Shown: one piece after another, positions 24,014-36,106 of the stretch | Layout of the letters: every line of letters begins with the position of its first letter | How positions within the stretch are numbered: position 1 is the first letter of the stretch | Origin: Casuarina equisetifolia | Lineage: Eukaryota > Streptophyta > Magnoliopsida > Fagales > Casuarinaceae | Length of the DNA: 64,000 nt | NCBI GenBank assembly: GCA_028551475.1 | Contig: CM052354.1 | Span: 1,657,391 to 1,721,390 of the forward strand | Reading direction: 5' to 3' | The notes under the pieces: generated by a model | What the model was told of the DNA's origin: nothing | The model's database searches: none | What the model saw: the letters and a program-made list of their open reading frames with translations, nothing else | Position numbers and translations under genes: made by a program

Positions 24014-25679
24014 CATCGATCAGCGGAGATCCTTGAATTCATCCAAGAAAACAACAAAAGAGACCAAAATCACAATCCAAGATCAAACAAACCCTAACCT
24101 AAATCTAAAACCTCGCAATCAATCCAACCAAATCAACCAAACACACCAGATCTCTTCCAAACAACACATCCTCTGGCAGAACGAGAGAAGAGAGAGGCCA
24201 TACCTGAAAGCCAAGCGGCATAAGAACCGTCGCCAGGGACGGAAGAGGTGGAATCCAGAGCGTCTGCCTGTGGTTGCGAGCCTAATTGCCTTTCCCTAAA
24301 AATCTGATCTACCTTTGCTTCGTCACAGCCAAAGAATAAATAGGTCCGCCCTTTTACCTAACTTTTATAGCTCCACGGGCCCTTCTTCGCTACACTGCTA
24401 CGTATTTTCTTACGTTACACCCCCCAATCGTGACGGGCCGCTGGCTGGTCACCTATCACATGGCCACGTCAGGCTGCTTGTTGGCATTCGACCTTTATTT
24501 AATCGTGGGGCCCAACAGCTTGGGGTTACGTCACTGCCACCATATTTCGTTTTATCTTTAATCATTATTGGTAATGACAGATGAATACTTACAATATATT
24601 TATTAAATTACCATAAAAGAAGTTTAATATAATCTATCAAGATCCGCTATTTCTTCACCTAAAACAATCAATTTATTAACTATAACATTAATTATATTAA
24701 AAGTATAATATTTTTAACATAATTCAATTACAATAAATAAGTTGTCATGTATCAAAACTATCAAAAGAGACAAAATAAAGTCATTTACTTTAATTATGAG
24801 AGTACTTAAATAACAAGAGATTCCAATTATTGAAAACTTAATTATGAGAATAGATAAGCCGTATATAGCAAGAAATGTGCCAAATTCAGTAATTTGAAAT
24901 TGATTAAGAGTTCCTTAAATACTAATTTGTATTTCTTAATTGTGTTTAAATATAAAAAGACACTTTTCTAATTAATAAGATAACTTTTATATTAAATTTT
25001 AGCCTTATTTTTAATATGATATTACTACCCAAGTTAATTGTATTAAAAATATAGATTATCCGAAATTACCAAAACATGCACTTGTATAATTGTTTAAATT
25101 AAAAAACTTTCCTCTAACTTTTAAATTATTTTTTAAGTTAAATTTTATGTCTTCTAATATGATATTAGAGTCTAAATTTCTCTATTAGCATCTCTATAAA
25201 TTCACTTTTTGACATTAATAGTGTAATTGTCTTGCATTGTCAAGACATATATTTATAAAGTTTTTTTTTAAGAAACAAAAATGATACTCTAACAAATTTT
25301 AATAATAAAAATACGACTTTGTATAATAATTATATCTTGAATAAGTATATAAAACAAGACAAATCTTACCTGTTAAAAGGTTAAATACTTATATATCAAG
25401 TTGCCACATAAAACATAAAAAAATAAAAAATAAAAAACATGAAATACATTAGACAACACAAATATTTAACTTTATGGTATTATGTAATTATCTAATCCTA
25501 ATTGATCTTGTATGAAAACAATTCAACCTGGTCGAGACAGAGAGCTAAGATGTTCAAATAGTCTTCCATTTATAAAGTTGTTTAAATTAAAAAAAAAAGT
25601 TATTTATCTCTTAAGCTAACTATTTTTCTAATTTATGAATTAAAATTTAGCTAATAATATGTAGACCAAAACCTTTAGG

Positions 25680-26040
25680 AAAAGGCAAAAGAGCACGTTG
25701 AACAGTGGATGGAAGGACAGGGCGGCGTGTGTAGGACATTGCTTCGGTGGGTGGATCGCATCATATTCTACCTTATCCGTTAAATGATATTTGGTTGAAT
25801 AAGTAGTGGAGTTTTCTTGGGAAACAAACGTGGAATATTCGGTGGGTGCTGCCCCTGAGGTGTCCGGATTGGCTTTCAAGGCGGCGCCACGATACCAACC
25901 GACGTGTTAGACGTAACACGCACGGCGTCCCTGCTCACGCGCCGTATCTGCCAGATGAGAGGAGTACATTCCTATTTCTGGTCGGTTTAATCGGTCACGT
26001 TTGGAGCAAACATACTGTCAAAGGTTGCTTCTCGTGATGA
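25680..26040. other. GC-rich island of unknown origin
   Basis: About 360 bases have far more GC and CpG than the surroundings, for example GGCGGCGCCACG and CACGCGCCG, with several ACGT cores. No reading frame resembles a known protein. It could be a promoter or first-exon relic of a lost gene. Confidence 0.4.
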
Positions 26041-29000
26041 ACGCACTAAAGATATTTTCAAAGAATGCTTCTTGTAAAGAAAGTAGGAACTAAATAGATT
26101 TCTTTTCAGATATTTTTTTAAAAGAATCTTTATGTCTTAAAAATTTAATATAATAAAAGAAATAATTAAGTTTGTTTATATGATTAAATCAAATATTTCT
26201 ATTAACTTTCAATTAATATTTTTAAATTTAGAGTATTGATTAATTCATGAGTTGACTTTAATATCACTTGTCATATATTCAAATTTTTAATAAAAAAATT
26301 AACTTAATAAGAGTAATAAAACTCCTAATATGTTCAAAATCTTTTACTTAAATTCTCCAACAAATGAATTAAGTATCATGTCAAACTATAATTATATAAA
26401 AATAAATAAATTTGATATATTTCATACATTTTAAATTTTCAAAAATAAAATTTATTAAAAAAGTTGTATTCTTTTTTCAGATTAGTTACTGAAAAAGTGA
26501 AACACTAATGTTGATATCATATCAAATTATTTTTTCACATAACAATTACTATTTTTAATATGTTTTTTTTGGCATATAAAAAGAATCATGTAGAATATTA
26601 ATTATGAAATATTTTTAAGGCTATTAATAATGAAATATTTATTGGAATATTAACCTTAAATTTATTTTTTGCATTGTCACATATGAAAGAATATTCTATC
26701 AAATATTCTTTAGTCAAAATCAGTATTTTCAACAACCAATAATAAGTTCTTGTTGCTTTCAAATCAAATTTTTCATGAAATCAATATTATTTATTTTTCT
26801 ATAGTTTTTTTTGGCTAGATGTTAAGAAAGAATATGATCAATCCAGAGGTGAAGATTGTGGTTGCTTCTTGTAGATGTCACGTAGATAATTACCAATTCA
26901 GGACCAAATCTATCCCCACACTCATTATCAATTCTAAAAAAGAATATGCATAACCAATCTAGATGAGAAGATTAGGCTGCATTTTTCTGGCAATTTCTGG
27001 TGGAAGAGGAAAACAACAATTGTAGGATGGATAAAAGCTAGAAGTAAATGTAGAACATCTTGTCTCTTTATTTGTTTGAAGGAATATCATCCAAAAAAAT
27101 AAGGGGTATCTCTTGTTAGGCTTTCATAAGTTTTGTTTTTGGTGAAAAGGAAATGGAGTATTCTGGAAAAGGGAAAAAGGGGGATAGAAAATGGGAAAGA
27201 GGACAAGCTTGAACAAATTGTCTTCTTGCAAAAAGTTTAGGGTCTATGAGTAGAAGCCATTCCTTAGAGAGGCATTGGGTAAATACATTACTTAATAATT
27301 TTTACTAATAACAATACAATTAAGCATAGTAACCATATATTAAATAAATATAATAGACAAAATACAATCTTAATACTTAAAAAAGTAAAATTCTTATATA
27401 TCAAGGTATTGCATAAGATATATATATATATATATATTAGACAAAACATATGCTTAATATTATGATGCATTAATTTAAATGATATGCAACTAAAATTATT
27501 ATAAATTATTTGTAGGGTTCTAATATTATTTTAGTAACTTACCTATAAAGGTTCGAATGTCAACTTTGACAGAGAAAATAGAGATTCCTTGTTGGTTGGT
27601 TGTTGAGAAAAATAGGAAGAAAAGCAAGAGGGTAGAGGAAAAAAGACGGAACTATGACTTAATTTAATGGAAGAGGGTGGAGAAGGTGTGATGACTTCAA
27701 GAACACAGATACGTTGGTATTTGAACTAATTGTGTTAATGGACCATTGTTTTCAATGCGAGGACCAGCAGCCTTCCTTGACCATTTGCTACCCTTTCCGT
27801 AGCATAAGAGCGCATTAATTGTCATATTTATTAGCTTTAATTAAATCAAGTGCTTGCATGACACCTGCCAATCGCAAATTGTATCACTGCATGCATCATA
27901 ACATGCATTGCTGTGTATTATATGGCATAAGTCTAAAATTTAATTTATAAATTAATTAAATTAATTTTAAATACCAATGACAGTCTAGAAGGATATTATT
28001 TAATAATGAGAAAGTAGATTATGTAAAAACTTTTATAGATAAGCATAATTATAAACATGTATTACATATTAATAAAAAGTATAAAAATAATCTAGGTATT
28101 ATTAACACTAGTGTAAATAGTATTATACTCCAGGTTAAATGGGTGAAATAAACTCTATCACATATATCAAATATATTTGAAGGGTTCAAAGTTGAATGAA
28201 AATCAAGAGGGATTAACTTGAACTTTAATGTCATATTAAATAAACACAAAAATTAACCCAAAAGTTAGTTGGATGATATATTTTATATTTAAAAATTACT
28301 AAATAGTTGTTTCTTTCTCATATCATGCATTTCACCACCTTCAACCTTAAGCACTAAGTATGTTTAGTGTATAAAAAAATTAAAAATTAAAATCTTATAT
28401 AGGAAAGATATGATCATTAAATCATATTTAAATATAAATAATGTCTCTCAAATTTATGAACTAATTTTTTAATTAGACTAAGTTTAACCCTTGTTTAACT
28501 TTGAATCCTTTAAATATGTTTCGCTTACATCAAAATACTAATTTTATTCCTTTCAACCATGAACTTAAGGTACGCTTAGAATCAAAGTTCTCATATGATA
28601 AGTAAATGATCATTAAGTAATATTTAAATATAAAAAAGTCACCTTGTAACTCATAAGTTGACTTTTATGTTAGACTTTTGGCTTATCTAATATGTATTAC
28701 TAATGGTAAATGCATGCTATAAATATTTTTTTTTCTTGAAAAAACCCTTGGTTCATCCTAAAAATTTTATGAAACTATTTTTGTACCTTCTAAATTTTTC
28801 ATTATAACATGGAGGTATCTAGATCTCTATTTTGGTAACTAAAATGTCTTTGACCAAGTGATAATTTTGATATCTTTATCAAACTTTCATTAAAATTTCT
28901 AATGGTACACGTGTTAGTAACATCTTTTTGATGTATAAACATAAGAAATTTGTAATATGTAAATTATCATGTTGCCTTTTAGATATATTATCACGTTTCT

Positions 29001-29589
29001 GTAGCTGTAAATTAAAAATTATATATATAACTTGTGAACCCCTCAATACAAAAGGATGGGATCCCTTACATGGATAAATACCTTGATTTTATGAATAGCC
29101 AACTACTCCATTAGAGGTAAGCTTTTTGTAGATATAAAAGGGATAGCTCACACTCGTTTACCCAAATAAGACAAAATAATAGGGGTAAGTCATTTCTTCA
29201 TTAGAAAAAAAAAGAATGCAGTCTTTAACCCACATTTTTTTAATAATATATGAACAACTTTTGATATAGCTAGGTTCCACTTCATTCATTGGTTGGCACC
29301 AAGAAAATATTAATTAGCACTTCAACCTTTAAAATATGATGAAATTTTGAAAGAACCACATATTTGGTACATATTTAAAATATAGTTCACATATATGTGA
29401 GCTTATGTTATATGCCAAAAAAAGAAGAAGAAGAAATTCTTACTTAATATATTAAAGATATACTTTGATCCTATTTTCTTATTTTTAACAATGGAGTTGG
29501 AGTGTAACCATACAATTTTTTTTAATTAGTCTGATTATTGACTTTGTTTATTTTCTTATAAAGTGGGATTAAAAAAGTTGATAAACATT

Positions 29590-29685
29590 TAACACAATGG
29601 TAAGTAGTGAAACCTCATAGTCACAAGTTTGACACTATAAGGATGTGTGAGTTTAAATTATTAAAAAAAAAACTTAAAAAGAGTG
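29590..29685 (+). mobile_element. Possible degraded tRNA-headed SINE
   Basis: ACACAATGGTAAGTAG resembles a polymerase III box A. ACAAGTTTGACACT lies about 35 bases later at box B distance, and an A run follows. The resemblance is weak. Confidence 0.35.
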
Positions 29686-30107
29686 TGATAACAAAAGGTC
29701 AAGAAATGGATAATAATATAACAAGTTCTTATAAAAATTTGATATATATAATTTTAAAGAATTGAAAAAATAAATAAATCTCTTTAATAAAAATTTGGGT
29801 TCAATGTGGTTTATCCAATCATTCCATCCCTGAATTACTACTAACCAATCTGTAGAACTCGACGCCACTTGACGAAATCTCTGTATCTAATCCAACCTTA
29901 TCCTTTTCTATAGCGCAGCTCCCTCTCTTCCTCCCTCCTTCTCCCTCCTTCTCTCATGGCGCTTCAGATCACTTGGTCAAAGAATGAGCCTTGAATTACT
30001 CGTCGAGTTTACAGTATCTTGACCTCTTTCTCTGGTTTCGTCTCCGTCTTCTCTCTCTTTTACTTCAAGTCAAGAGCATAAGGAAGAAGAAGATATAGCA
30101 ACAGCAA

Positions 30108-30861
30108 ATGGCTGCAGTGACAGGAGCAACTTCATCGTTGTTCAGGCTCTCTTCAGCTTCCCCATCTAGCCCCTCTTCGGGGCACAAGGTACAATTGCTT
30201 GCTCTCTCTCTCTGTGGAACTTGGAGCTTTCACTGTTAACTATGATTAAAAATGGGATCTGGGTCCTTCATTCCTCATTATGCAGGTTGAACGCAAGCTT
30301 TGCATACTTCCCCTGCCCACCTACTCTCTAGAAAGACATGTAGAAACCCAATTCCCAATTTCTGCAACAAAACCGTTCCAAAACCAAACTCATTTGTCCC
30401 GGCCAACGTCACTCTCTGCAACCCTGCGGAGTCCCAAGGGGTTTGGGCCATCTCTGAAGAAAACCAAGAAGACCAAGAAGCCGAACAAAGACAGTGACGA
30501 TGACGAAGAAGAAGAGGAAGACGAGGAGGAGGATCCAGATCAAGGTGTAATACCGGAGGTAGTGACCAACAGGATGATCAGCAGGATGGGTTTCACGGTG
30601 GGGACTCCATTATTCATCGGCCTTCTGTTCTTCCCATTCTTTTACTACCTGAAAGTTGGACTGAAGATTGATGTGCCCTCATGGGTTCCCTTCATTGTAT
30701 CGTTCTTCTTCTTCGGTTCTGCTCTGTTGGGAGTGAGCTATGGGATTGTGTCCTCGAGTTGGGATCCATTGAGGGAAGGTTCCCTTTTGGGATGGAATGA
30801 GGCTCAGAAGAACTGGCCTGTTTTTTGGCAATCGCTTCGTGGAAGGTCAGGGAAAGAGTAG
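30108..30861 (+). CDS. PAM68: PAM68, photosystem II assembly factor
   Basis: Two exons, 30108-30188 and 30286-30861, give 218 aa, close to the Arabidopsis protein (about 214). Residues of about 1-70 are rich in serine and threonine and look like a chloroplast transit peptide. A lysine-rich piece (KKTKKTKKPNKD) is followed by an acidic run of Asp and Glu, then EVVTNRMISRMGFTVGTPL and two membrane helices (GLLFFPFFYYL and FIVSFFFFGSALLGVSYGI). The end reads SSSWDPLREGSLLGWNEAQK, the conserved PAM68 tail. In Arabidopsis PAM68 is an integral thylakoid protein needed for early photosystem II reaction-centre assembly and D1 maturation. The first exon (27 codons) joins in phase 0 at CACAAG|GTACAA and TATGCAG|GTTG. 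It is convergent with BRX downstream. Confidence 0.95.
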
Positions 30862-31079
30862 AGCTTTAATCTTAGATCTTTTAAGTAAGTCACACTTCTC
30901 CTCTTCTCTGCTTGGTGTTGTCATTGTTGTTTCAAGAACATGTAAAAAGTTTTGATGGAAGCTTTAAATCTGTAAATTAGATTCTAACTTTTATGTTCTC
31001 ATTTTACTTCTTACATTTTCTTCGTGGGTTAAGTCTTTAGTTAATTAGACTTGTCACCGAGAAAGAAATAAGAGATACT

Positions 31080-31720
31080 CAAAATTGGTTTATCCCTAAT
31101 TGCTTAAATCATCTGTATCAATCTATATTTATTGTATGATTGTTAGTTAGGCAATTATGTTCTTCTTCCAATAATTAATATGAAAGTTTTGTAATTTCTC
31201 CATAATCTGTAATATGGTTTTCCACTTTCAAGCCAATCGATATGGTTAAAAACTTCAAAATGATGATAGATTGTTGATCTTGTGTCTTCAATGTCAATTT
31301 GTAAAAATCTTAAAATTAATGATTAGTCTAAATCCATTTCATTTGAATATTGTTATTCGTTTGAACTTTGATAAGCCTAAATCCATCAAAACTCATGCCC
31401 ATAAGCCCACATCAGTTCAAGTTGTAACATGCTCCTAATGACTACCATGAAAGTTTCATCTCTTGAACCTTGGTATTGAACAACAATCTATTTGGGCCAT
31501 ATAGTGATTTATGGTATATAAAAACGTTGAAATTATGATAGATTGTATACTTTAAATATAAAAATTGGTTTATCATTAGTCATGTAGATCATCAATGTCT
31601 ATTTGTGTTTGTAGCATATGTTGTTATATTATCTATATATTATTCTTCCAAAAACTAATAAGAAAGTTTCATAATCTTTACATCAGACAATAACCTGCTT
31701 GCAGGCCACTTAGTGTTCGG
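31080..31720. repeat. Diverged repeats downstream of PAM68
   Basis: Segments near 31080-31280, 31395-31560 and 31560-31720 share scattered blocks such as AAAATTGGTTTATC, TTCTTCCAA followed by AATTAATA or ACTAATA, GAAAGTTT and GATAGATTGT. They look like old tandem or nested copies of a 160-200 bp sequence. No coding sequence is seen. Confidence 0.45.
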
Positions 31721-32264
31721 ACTCTTTAGAGGTCTTCCCCATCTCCATTAATTTCTCGAGTTTATCCATTTGGTTAACTGAACTTTCAGGTTGGGTGTTC
31801 TTGATTAAGTATATCCAGAAAACGACAGCAGCAAAGCAAATTTTCGAGTGGTTGCTCTGTAAACATCAGTCTTTCGAGTCCCTGTGTAGGATTCTCAATA
31901 GGAAAATGGAGGCACTTTCTTTAACTCTCAAAAGTTGCTTCATAAAGAACAAAATCCGCATCATATGCAATCTCTATATATGACAGGGAATGATTTCAAT
32001 TCCGCTTCTCAAATGTGTAACAGAGACAAACTTTAATATCTAACTGGAGAGCCAGATACTCCTGTGATTGCTTGCCCAAAAGACTTAGTAGTCTTAAACA
32101 GGGTAAAAAGGAGCCCAAAAGAATTTCACTGAATAGTGATAACAAAATAAACAAAGAGAAGAAGAAGGACAAAAAAGGATCCCTTTGGACATCTCTCTGA
32201 GACATCAAGATGAATCCTGACTTCTTTACTCTCATCTATAGTAGTGTGTGGAGGAACCAAAATT
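31721..32264. other. Short intergenic stretch between PAM68 and BRX
   Basis: This lies downstream of both convergent genes, so it probably contains the BRX 3' UTR (32264 down to about 32000). No separate gene is supported. Confidence 0.5.
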
Positions 32265-35200
32265 TTAAAGGTACTGAGCTTGTATTCTCTCCCTGTTCTC
32301 TTCCCACCATTGCTTCGCAGGCACCTCTCCGAACCTTTCTCGGCTGTAAAAACAAAAGTGGAACATGTCAAAAGCTGTCTTACCCCAGAACAAAACAGCT
32401 TTGTTTGAATTTGCAGCCTGTCTATGGTCGTTGTTCTTCAAGTTTGTGTAAGTGATATAGTGATGGGTAAAGAACTAGTAAATGTTTCATGTTTGTGTTT
32501 TTATTTCCCCACTTTTAGAAGCTTTAGGGACAAATCCCAGATCAGTTTTGAATCCACTTTTACCTGGGTTATGAAAGTTGCTAATATAATCTCCTAAACA
32601 AACTACATTTGGGTTCAAAAAGTTGATTATTTGGGGTTCATAAATCTTTTTCTTCCTCATTTTCTTGCCCACCAAACAATACCACAGACAACGCCATGTA
32701 AAGAAAAATGGGTGCGTCAAATTTGTGTTTTCCCCCCACACTTTTAGAAGCTTTTAAGTACAAATCCCAGATCAGTTTTAACCAAACGATTAAGCACAAA
32801 TCCCGTTTCAGTTTTGAATCCATCTCCACCTGGGTTTTGAAAATAGTTTAACATTTGGGGTTTATAAATCATTTTCTTCGCCACCAAACGATACTACAAG
32901 CAAAGCCATGTAAAGAAAAAGGGAGCTTTGTTACCTGAACCTGACACGCCGGAGCTCCCTAGTGCCATCAGCTAGTTGTCTGATGGTAATGTATACCCCA
33001 GGCTCATCTTGCTCAACCCATTCCGCCTCCACCTCGCTTGCATTGCTATACGAAACTGAAGCCTCATCCCTGGAGGAGGTTGTTGTCCGAGCTGCTTCCA
33101 TGGATGAAAACTCTCCCCTGTGACCACCCATACCATATGTACTCGAGCCTGCATTGTAATGGTCAGATGGGTAATACCCTCTACTCCCGGAAGGTCTGTA
33201 GTAATTCCTTGGCGTCCACTCCTTGTTCAGCGACGAACCCATTGGACTTTCTCTTGCTGATCCGAGCTTTGAATATGAAGAATCCCTCTGCTGTTGAACA
33301 TAACAAATATTCTTCAGTCAGAATCAGAATCTGATCGCTGTTTCAAGGTGATAGTGATGAAGAAGCTCTTTACCTCATCCTCGCCACCCCTTGGGGGAGT
33401 ATGGAGATCTTGTTTGTTGAATCTCTGCACATTGTAGAGCTCCATGATCCGGTCATAGTTCTCACCCCACCACCGTTGTGCTTGCCATTTGTTAAACATC
33501 TCTCGGCTTCAAATTAAATGCCAAGCAAACATCAGTTATGGCTGGAATTAAGTTTCAAACTCTATATGTAAACCAGATAACTTGAATCAAATAACTGATG
33601 CTGAAAGTGATCTTCGCCATACTTGAAGCGTATTCGTTTAAGATCATTTCCTCCATTAGGAAGGGACACAAAGGTGATGTGAACGCCAGGTTCCACCTGT
33701 GCCATCCATTCCTTAGGTTGATCGTCATCCTCTAGCACCACATCATACGATGTCCCGCCAGGGGTCTGGTCACCTCTGAATCTAGAGTCAGATCTTCCAG
33801 CAGGGTGGTGGCTGCTAGTAAAATCCCATGCCGGTGTTGAACTTGAGCTTGCACCTCCAAGGTAGGGGTATGGAACCCCTTCTGACATGGTATCAAAGTC
33901 GGGGTAAGGCCGCTGACCTTTCTTGTAGCTGCTGGAGCCTGTGCAGGGCTTGCATTGTTTGTAAGCACCGGAAAATTTCAATGCCATATCCTTGATCTGC
34001 ACATTATTGAAATCCAGGTTAACAGAATGTTCAAAATGTGTTCATTAGAAAAGTTGATACCATATGGATTGAAACAGAATTACAAAGTAGGATTACTAGC
34101 ACTCAATGCATCTAAGATACAGTAACACAAAATTCTGCAGTAGGATATGAGTAGGAAAAAAGTGTGAGAAAAAGAAGTGCTCTTGTTCAAACTTTTCCAA
34201 TGTGCATAGTTTCTGATTGAAACAGAATAGGAAACCTTGAATTATCTGTCATACTAGCAAGTTTTGATTATAGGTTGTAGATTGTGCAATGCAATTCATT
34301 TCATTTGAATATTTAGACAGGATGGTAAGGCAGGGATGCAAGTAGAAATCAATGTTCAGAAAAGATTTTCACTATTAAAAGATGACGTTTTAACCTCGCC
34401 ATTACCTACTATCCCTTATATTCACCATCTCACATGGAAAATGAACAATTACAAATTGTCCACTGTTCAATCTTTCAATGTTTAAAACACTGAGAAGTAA
34501 ATGGCCACAGTAGATAGTACTTATCATCTCGTCTTTACCGCTCAGATTGATTGGAAATAATTGGTACATAATTTCTGGACCAAAGGACACTGGCTTGTTC
34601 AACTGTGGCATTTGGACTAGCTACTGTATCTTTCATTCTTTCTTCTTCTTTTCTCTTTAAATCTCATAATTGCATAAAAAGCACTGAAAATTTAATGTAA
34701 AGCACTCAACTTTGGGCGCAAAGATGAAGGTCTCCTGTTCAATGAAACAGCAAGGATTCAGACTGAACTGCAAAAGCTTAGGAGTGGGGATGGAAACAGT
34801 GAAGCAAGAAGGGCAGTCAAGGTTCGTATTCTAAGGCAATCTGAAATGAATATCCACTTTTCAGCTAGGCCCTTAGGCTTTTGTCGGGGCGTCAATGACA
34901 TCGTCCCCTTTACCAACTCCATTGGCAGAGGTTCTAAAATACAGTGGAATCGACAAGAATTCAGTGGTGGGTCATCCAAAGGATCTCTCCTTGGAAGTCT
35001 TTTCTTTTATGTTCCTTTTCTCATATCCCCATGATTGCGTAGTAGGGAAATCTACTCATCACAGCTCCGGCTCTGCAATACTTGACCAAATCACCGATAT
35101 TACCATAACCAATGCAAGTGGGTGGTTGGACAAATTTTCTAAAGCTATTTGTTGCTTTAGAAAGGAATGAAATTGATTGAAGAGAAAAGTAGTATCAAGA

Positions 35201-36106
35201 ACTGAACCCAAAGGCCAATCCCAAATCATCAGAAGTTAATGGAGTTTTGGGCAAGTTAGACTATGCAGAAAAAGGAGTGAAGGAATCAATCGAGGCATCC
35301 TCAGTGGGATGGCCCTTGAATAAGGGGATTCTGTCTTTCTTTTCTTTTCCTAAGAACAAGATGGATCACGAGCACATATATATAAATATAGTGGCCATTC
35401 TGGTGAGAACAGATAACAGCAAAAAAGTGAAGCAAACCCAAGAACTCGCAAGATCGAATCTTTTCTCCATTCAAACCGAAGGGAAGGAAGAAAACACAGA
35501 ATGGATATGGATAGCAACGTGGGTATTGCTTTGTTCCTTTCGATTGTTGCTGACCAGTCGGTCGCCATTGCTGTACTGGTACGAATCAGTGCAGCCATGG
35601 AAGATCTTTCAGGCTGTTCATCAAAAAGGAAAGTGAAGGCTGGATTCTAGCCTGGCACAGCAAAAAGTTCCACGTGACATAAACCTAACAAGAGCTGTGC
35701 AAAGGAGATTCTACAGTGCGTCACACGCAACAGAAGCTCAGCTTCATCTGCTACATAAAATAATGCCTAACAACAGTATGTTTGTCTCTATATGCGTGAA
35801 AGATGCCCAGCAGTGGTCCCCATCGAATCGGTCCCACCTTATGGAGCCATGATTTTGTTCTTTTTCACAAATGTGGAAAAAGATACAGAAACAGCAAAAG
35901 ATTGGGTGCTGAGGAAGACGGTGATGGACCGGCATACAGGTATAAACACAGCCACCAAAAGATAAAGGAAGCAATGGATTAGGAACCTGCGTAGTCAGGC
36001 TTTTGACAGCTTCTTTAGTACTAGGGGTGCCACTGCCGCGAGCTCCTCCTCCTTCATCCCCACCATCCTCCCCCATTTGCTTCGTGCAGGCTATGCATGT
36101 AAACAT
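32265..36106 (-). CDS. BRX: BREVIS RADIX (BRX) growth regulator
   Basis: Five exons, 35987-36106, 33623-33996, 33374-33506, 32935-33290 and 32265-32343, give 353 aa (Arabidopsis BRX has 344). The start [10 protein letters not shown] contains the CxxC piece tied to membrane attachment. [20 protein letters not shown] and KPCTGSSS follow. The first BRX domain (about residues 115-190) reads [19 protein letters not shown] and [20 protein letters not shown]. The second (about 290-353) reads [18 protein letters not shown] and [13 protein letters not shown] and ends RIQAQYL. BRX family proteins are plasma-membrane and nuclear regulators of auxin-dependent root and protophloem growth. Junctions are GT-AG with phases matching the family. 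At the exon 2/3 junction the codon usually encoding Ser (AG|C) is AA|C here, giving RIRFNREMF. A TATA box on this strand is at 37389-37396, so the 5' UTR is long and probably spliced. Confidence 0.95.
32511..32925 (-). repeat. Tandem duplication of about 200 bp in BRX intron 4
   Basis: Copies at about 32511-32713 and 32740-32925 share CACTTTTAGAAGCTTT, ACAAATCCCAGATCAGTTTT, TTGGGGTT with CATAAATC and GCCATGTAAAGAAAAA. A short third partial piece (CAAATCCCGTTTCAGTTTTG) lies inside copy 2. All lie between exons 4 and 5. Confidence 0.85.
33997..35986 (-). other. First intron of BRX
   Basis: A 1.99 kb intron with a CAG|GTTCCT donor and a TGTGCAG acceptor. The short frames inside show no recognisable protein. 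I see no other feature. Confidence 0.7.

Larger units (their letters stand above)
22025..24310 (-). other. 5' UTR exons and introns of the kinase gene
   Basis: Upstream of the ATG the minus strand shows plausible non-coding exons. One begins near 22029, after a TTTGTCAG acceptor, and runs into the ATG. Another is about 22828-23038 (acceptor CTGTTCAG, donor GATAG followed by GTGTTGG). The first runs from about 24300 to 24204 (donor TTTCAG followed by GTATGG). The middle exon holds several short upstream ATGs. A sequence like the plant telo-box (AAACCCTAA) is near 24090. Exon borders come from splice motifs only. Confidence 0.5.
24560..29940. other. Gene-free AT-rich intergenic region
   Basis: The 5.4 kb between the divergent kinase and PAM68 genes has no convincing coding sequence. 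It carries degenerate dispersed copies of an AT-rich repeat (near 24960, 25120, 26200, 28390, 28620), a GC-richer island (25680-26040), a TA microsatellite (about 27419-27437) and a possible SINE relic (29590-29685). Confidence 0.6.

Noticed and set aside
34402-35636. Open frames in BRX intron 1 (up to 129 codons)
   Set aside because: No recognisable motifs; the region lies between two confidently joined BRX exons.
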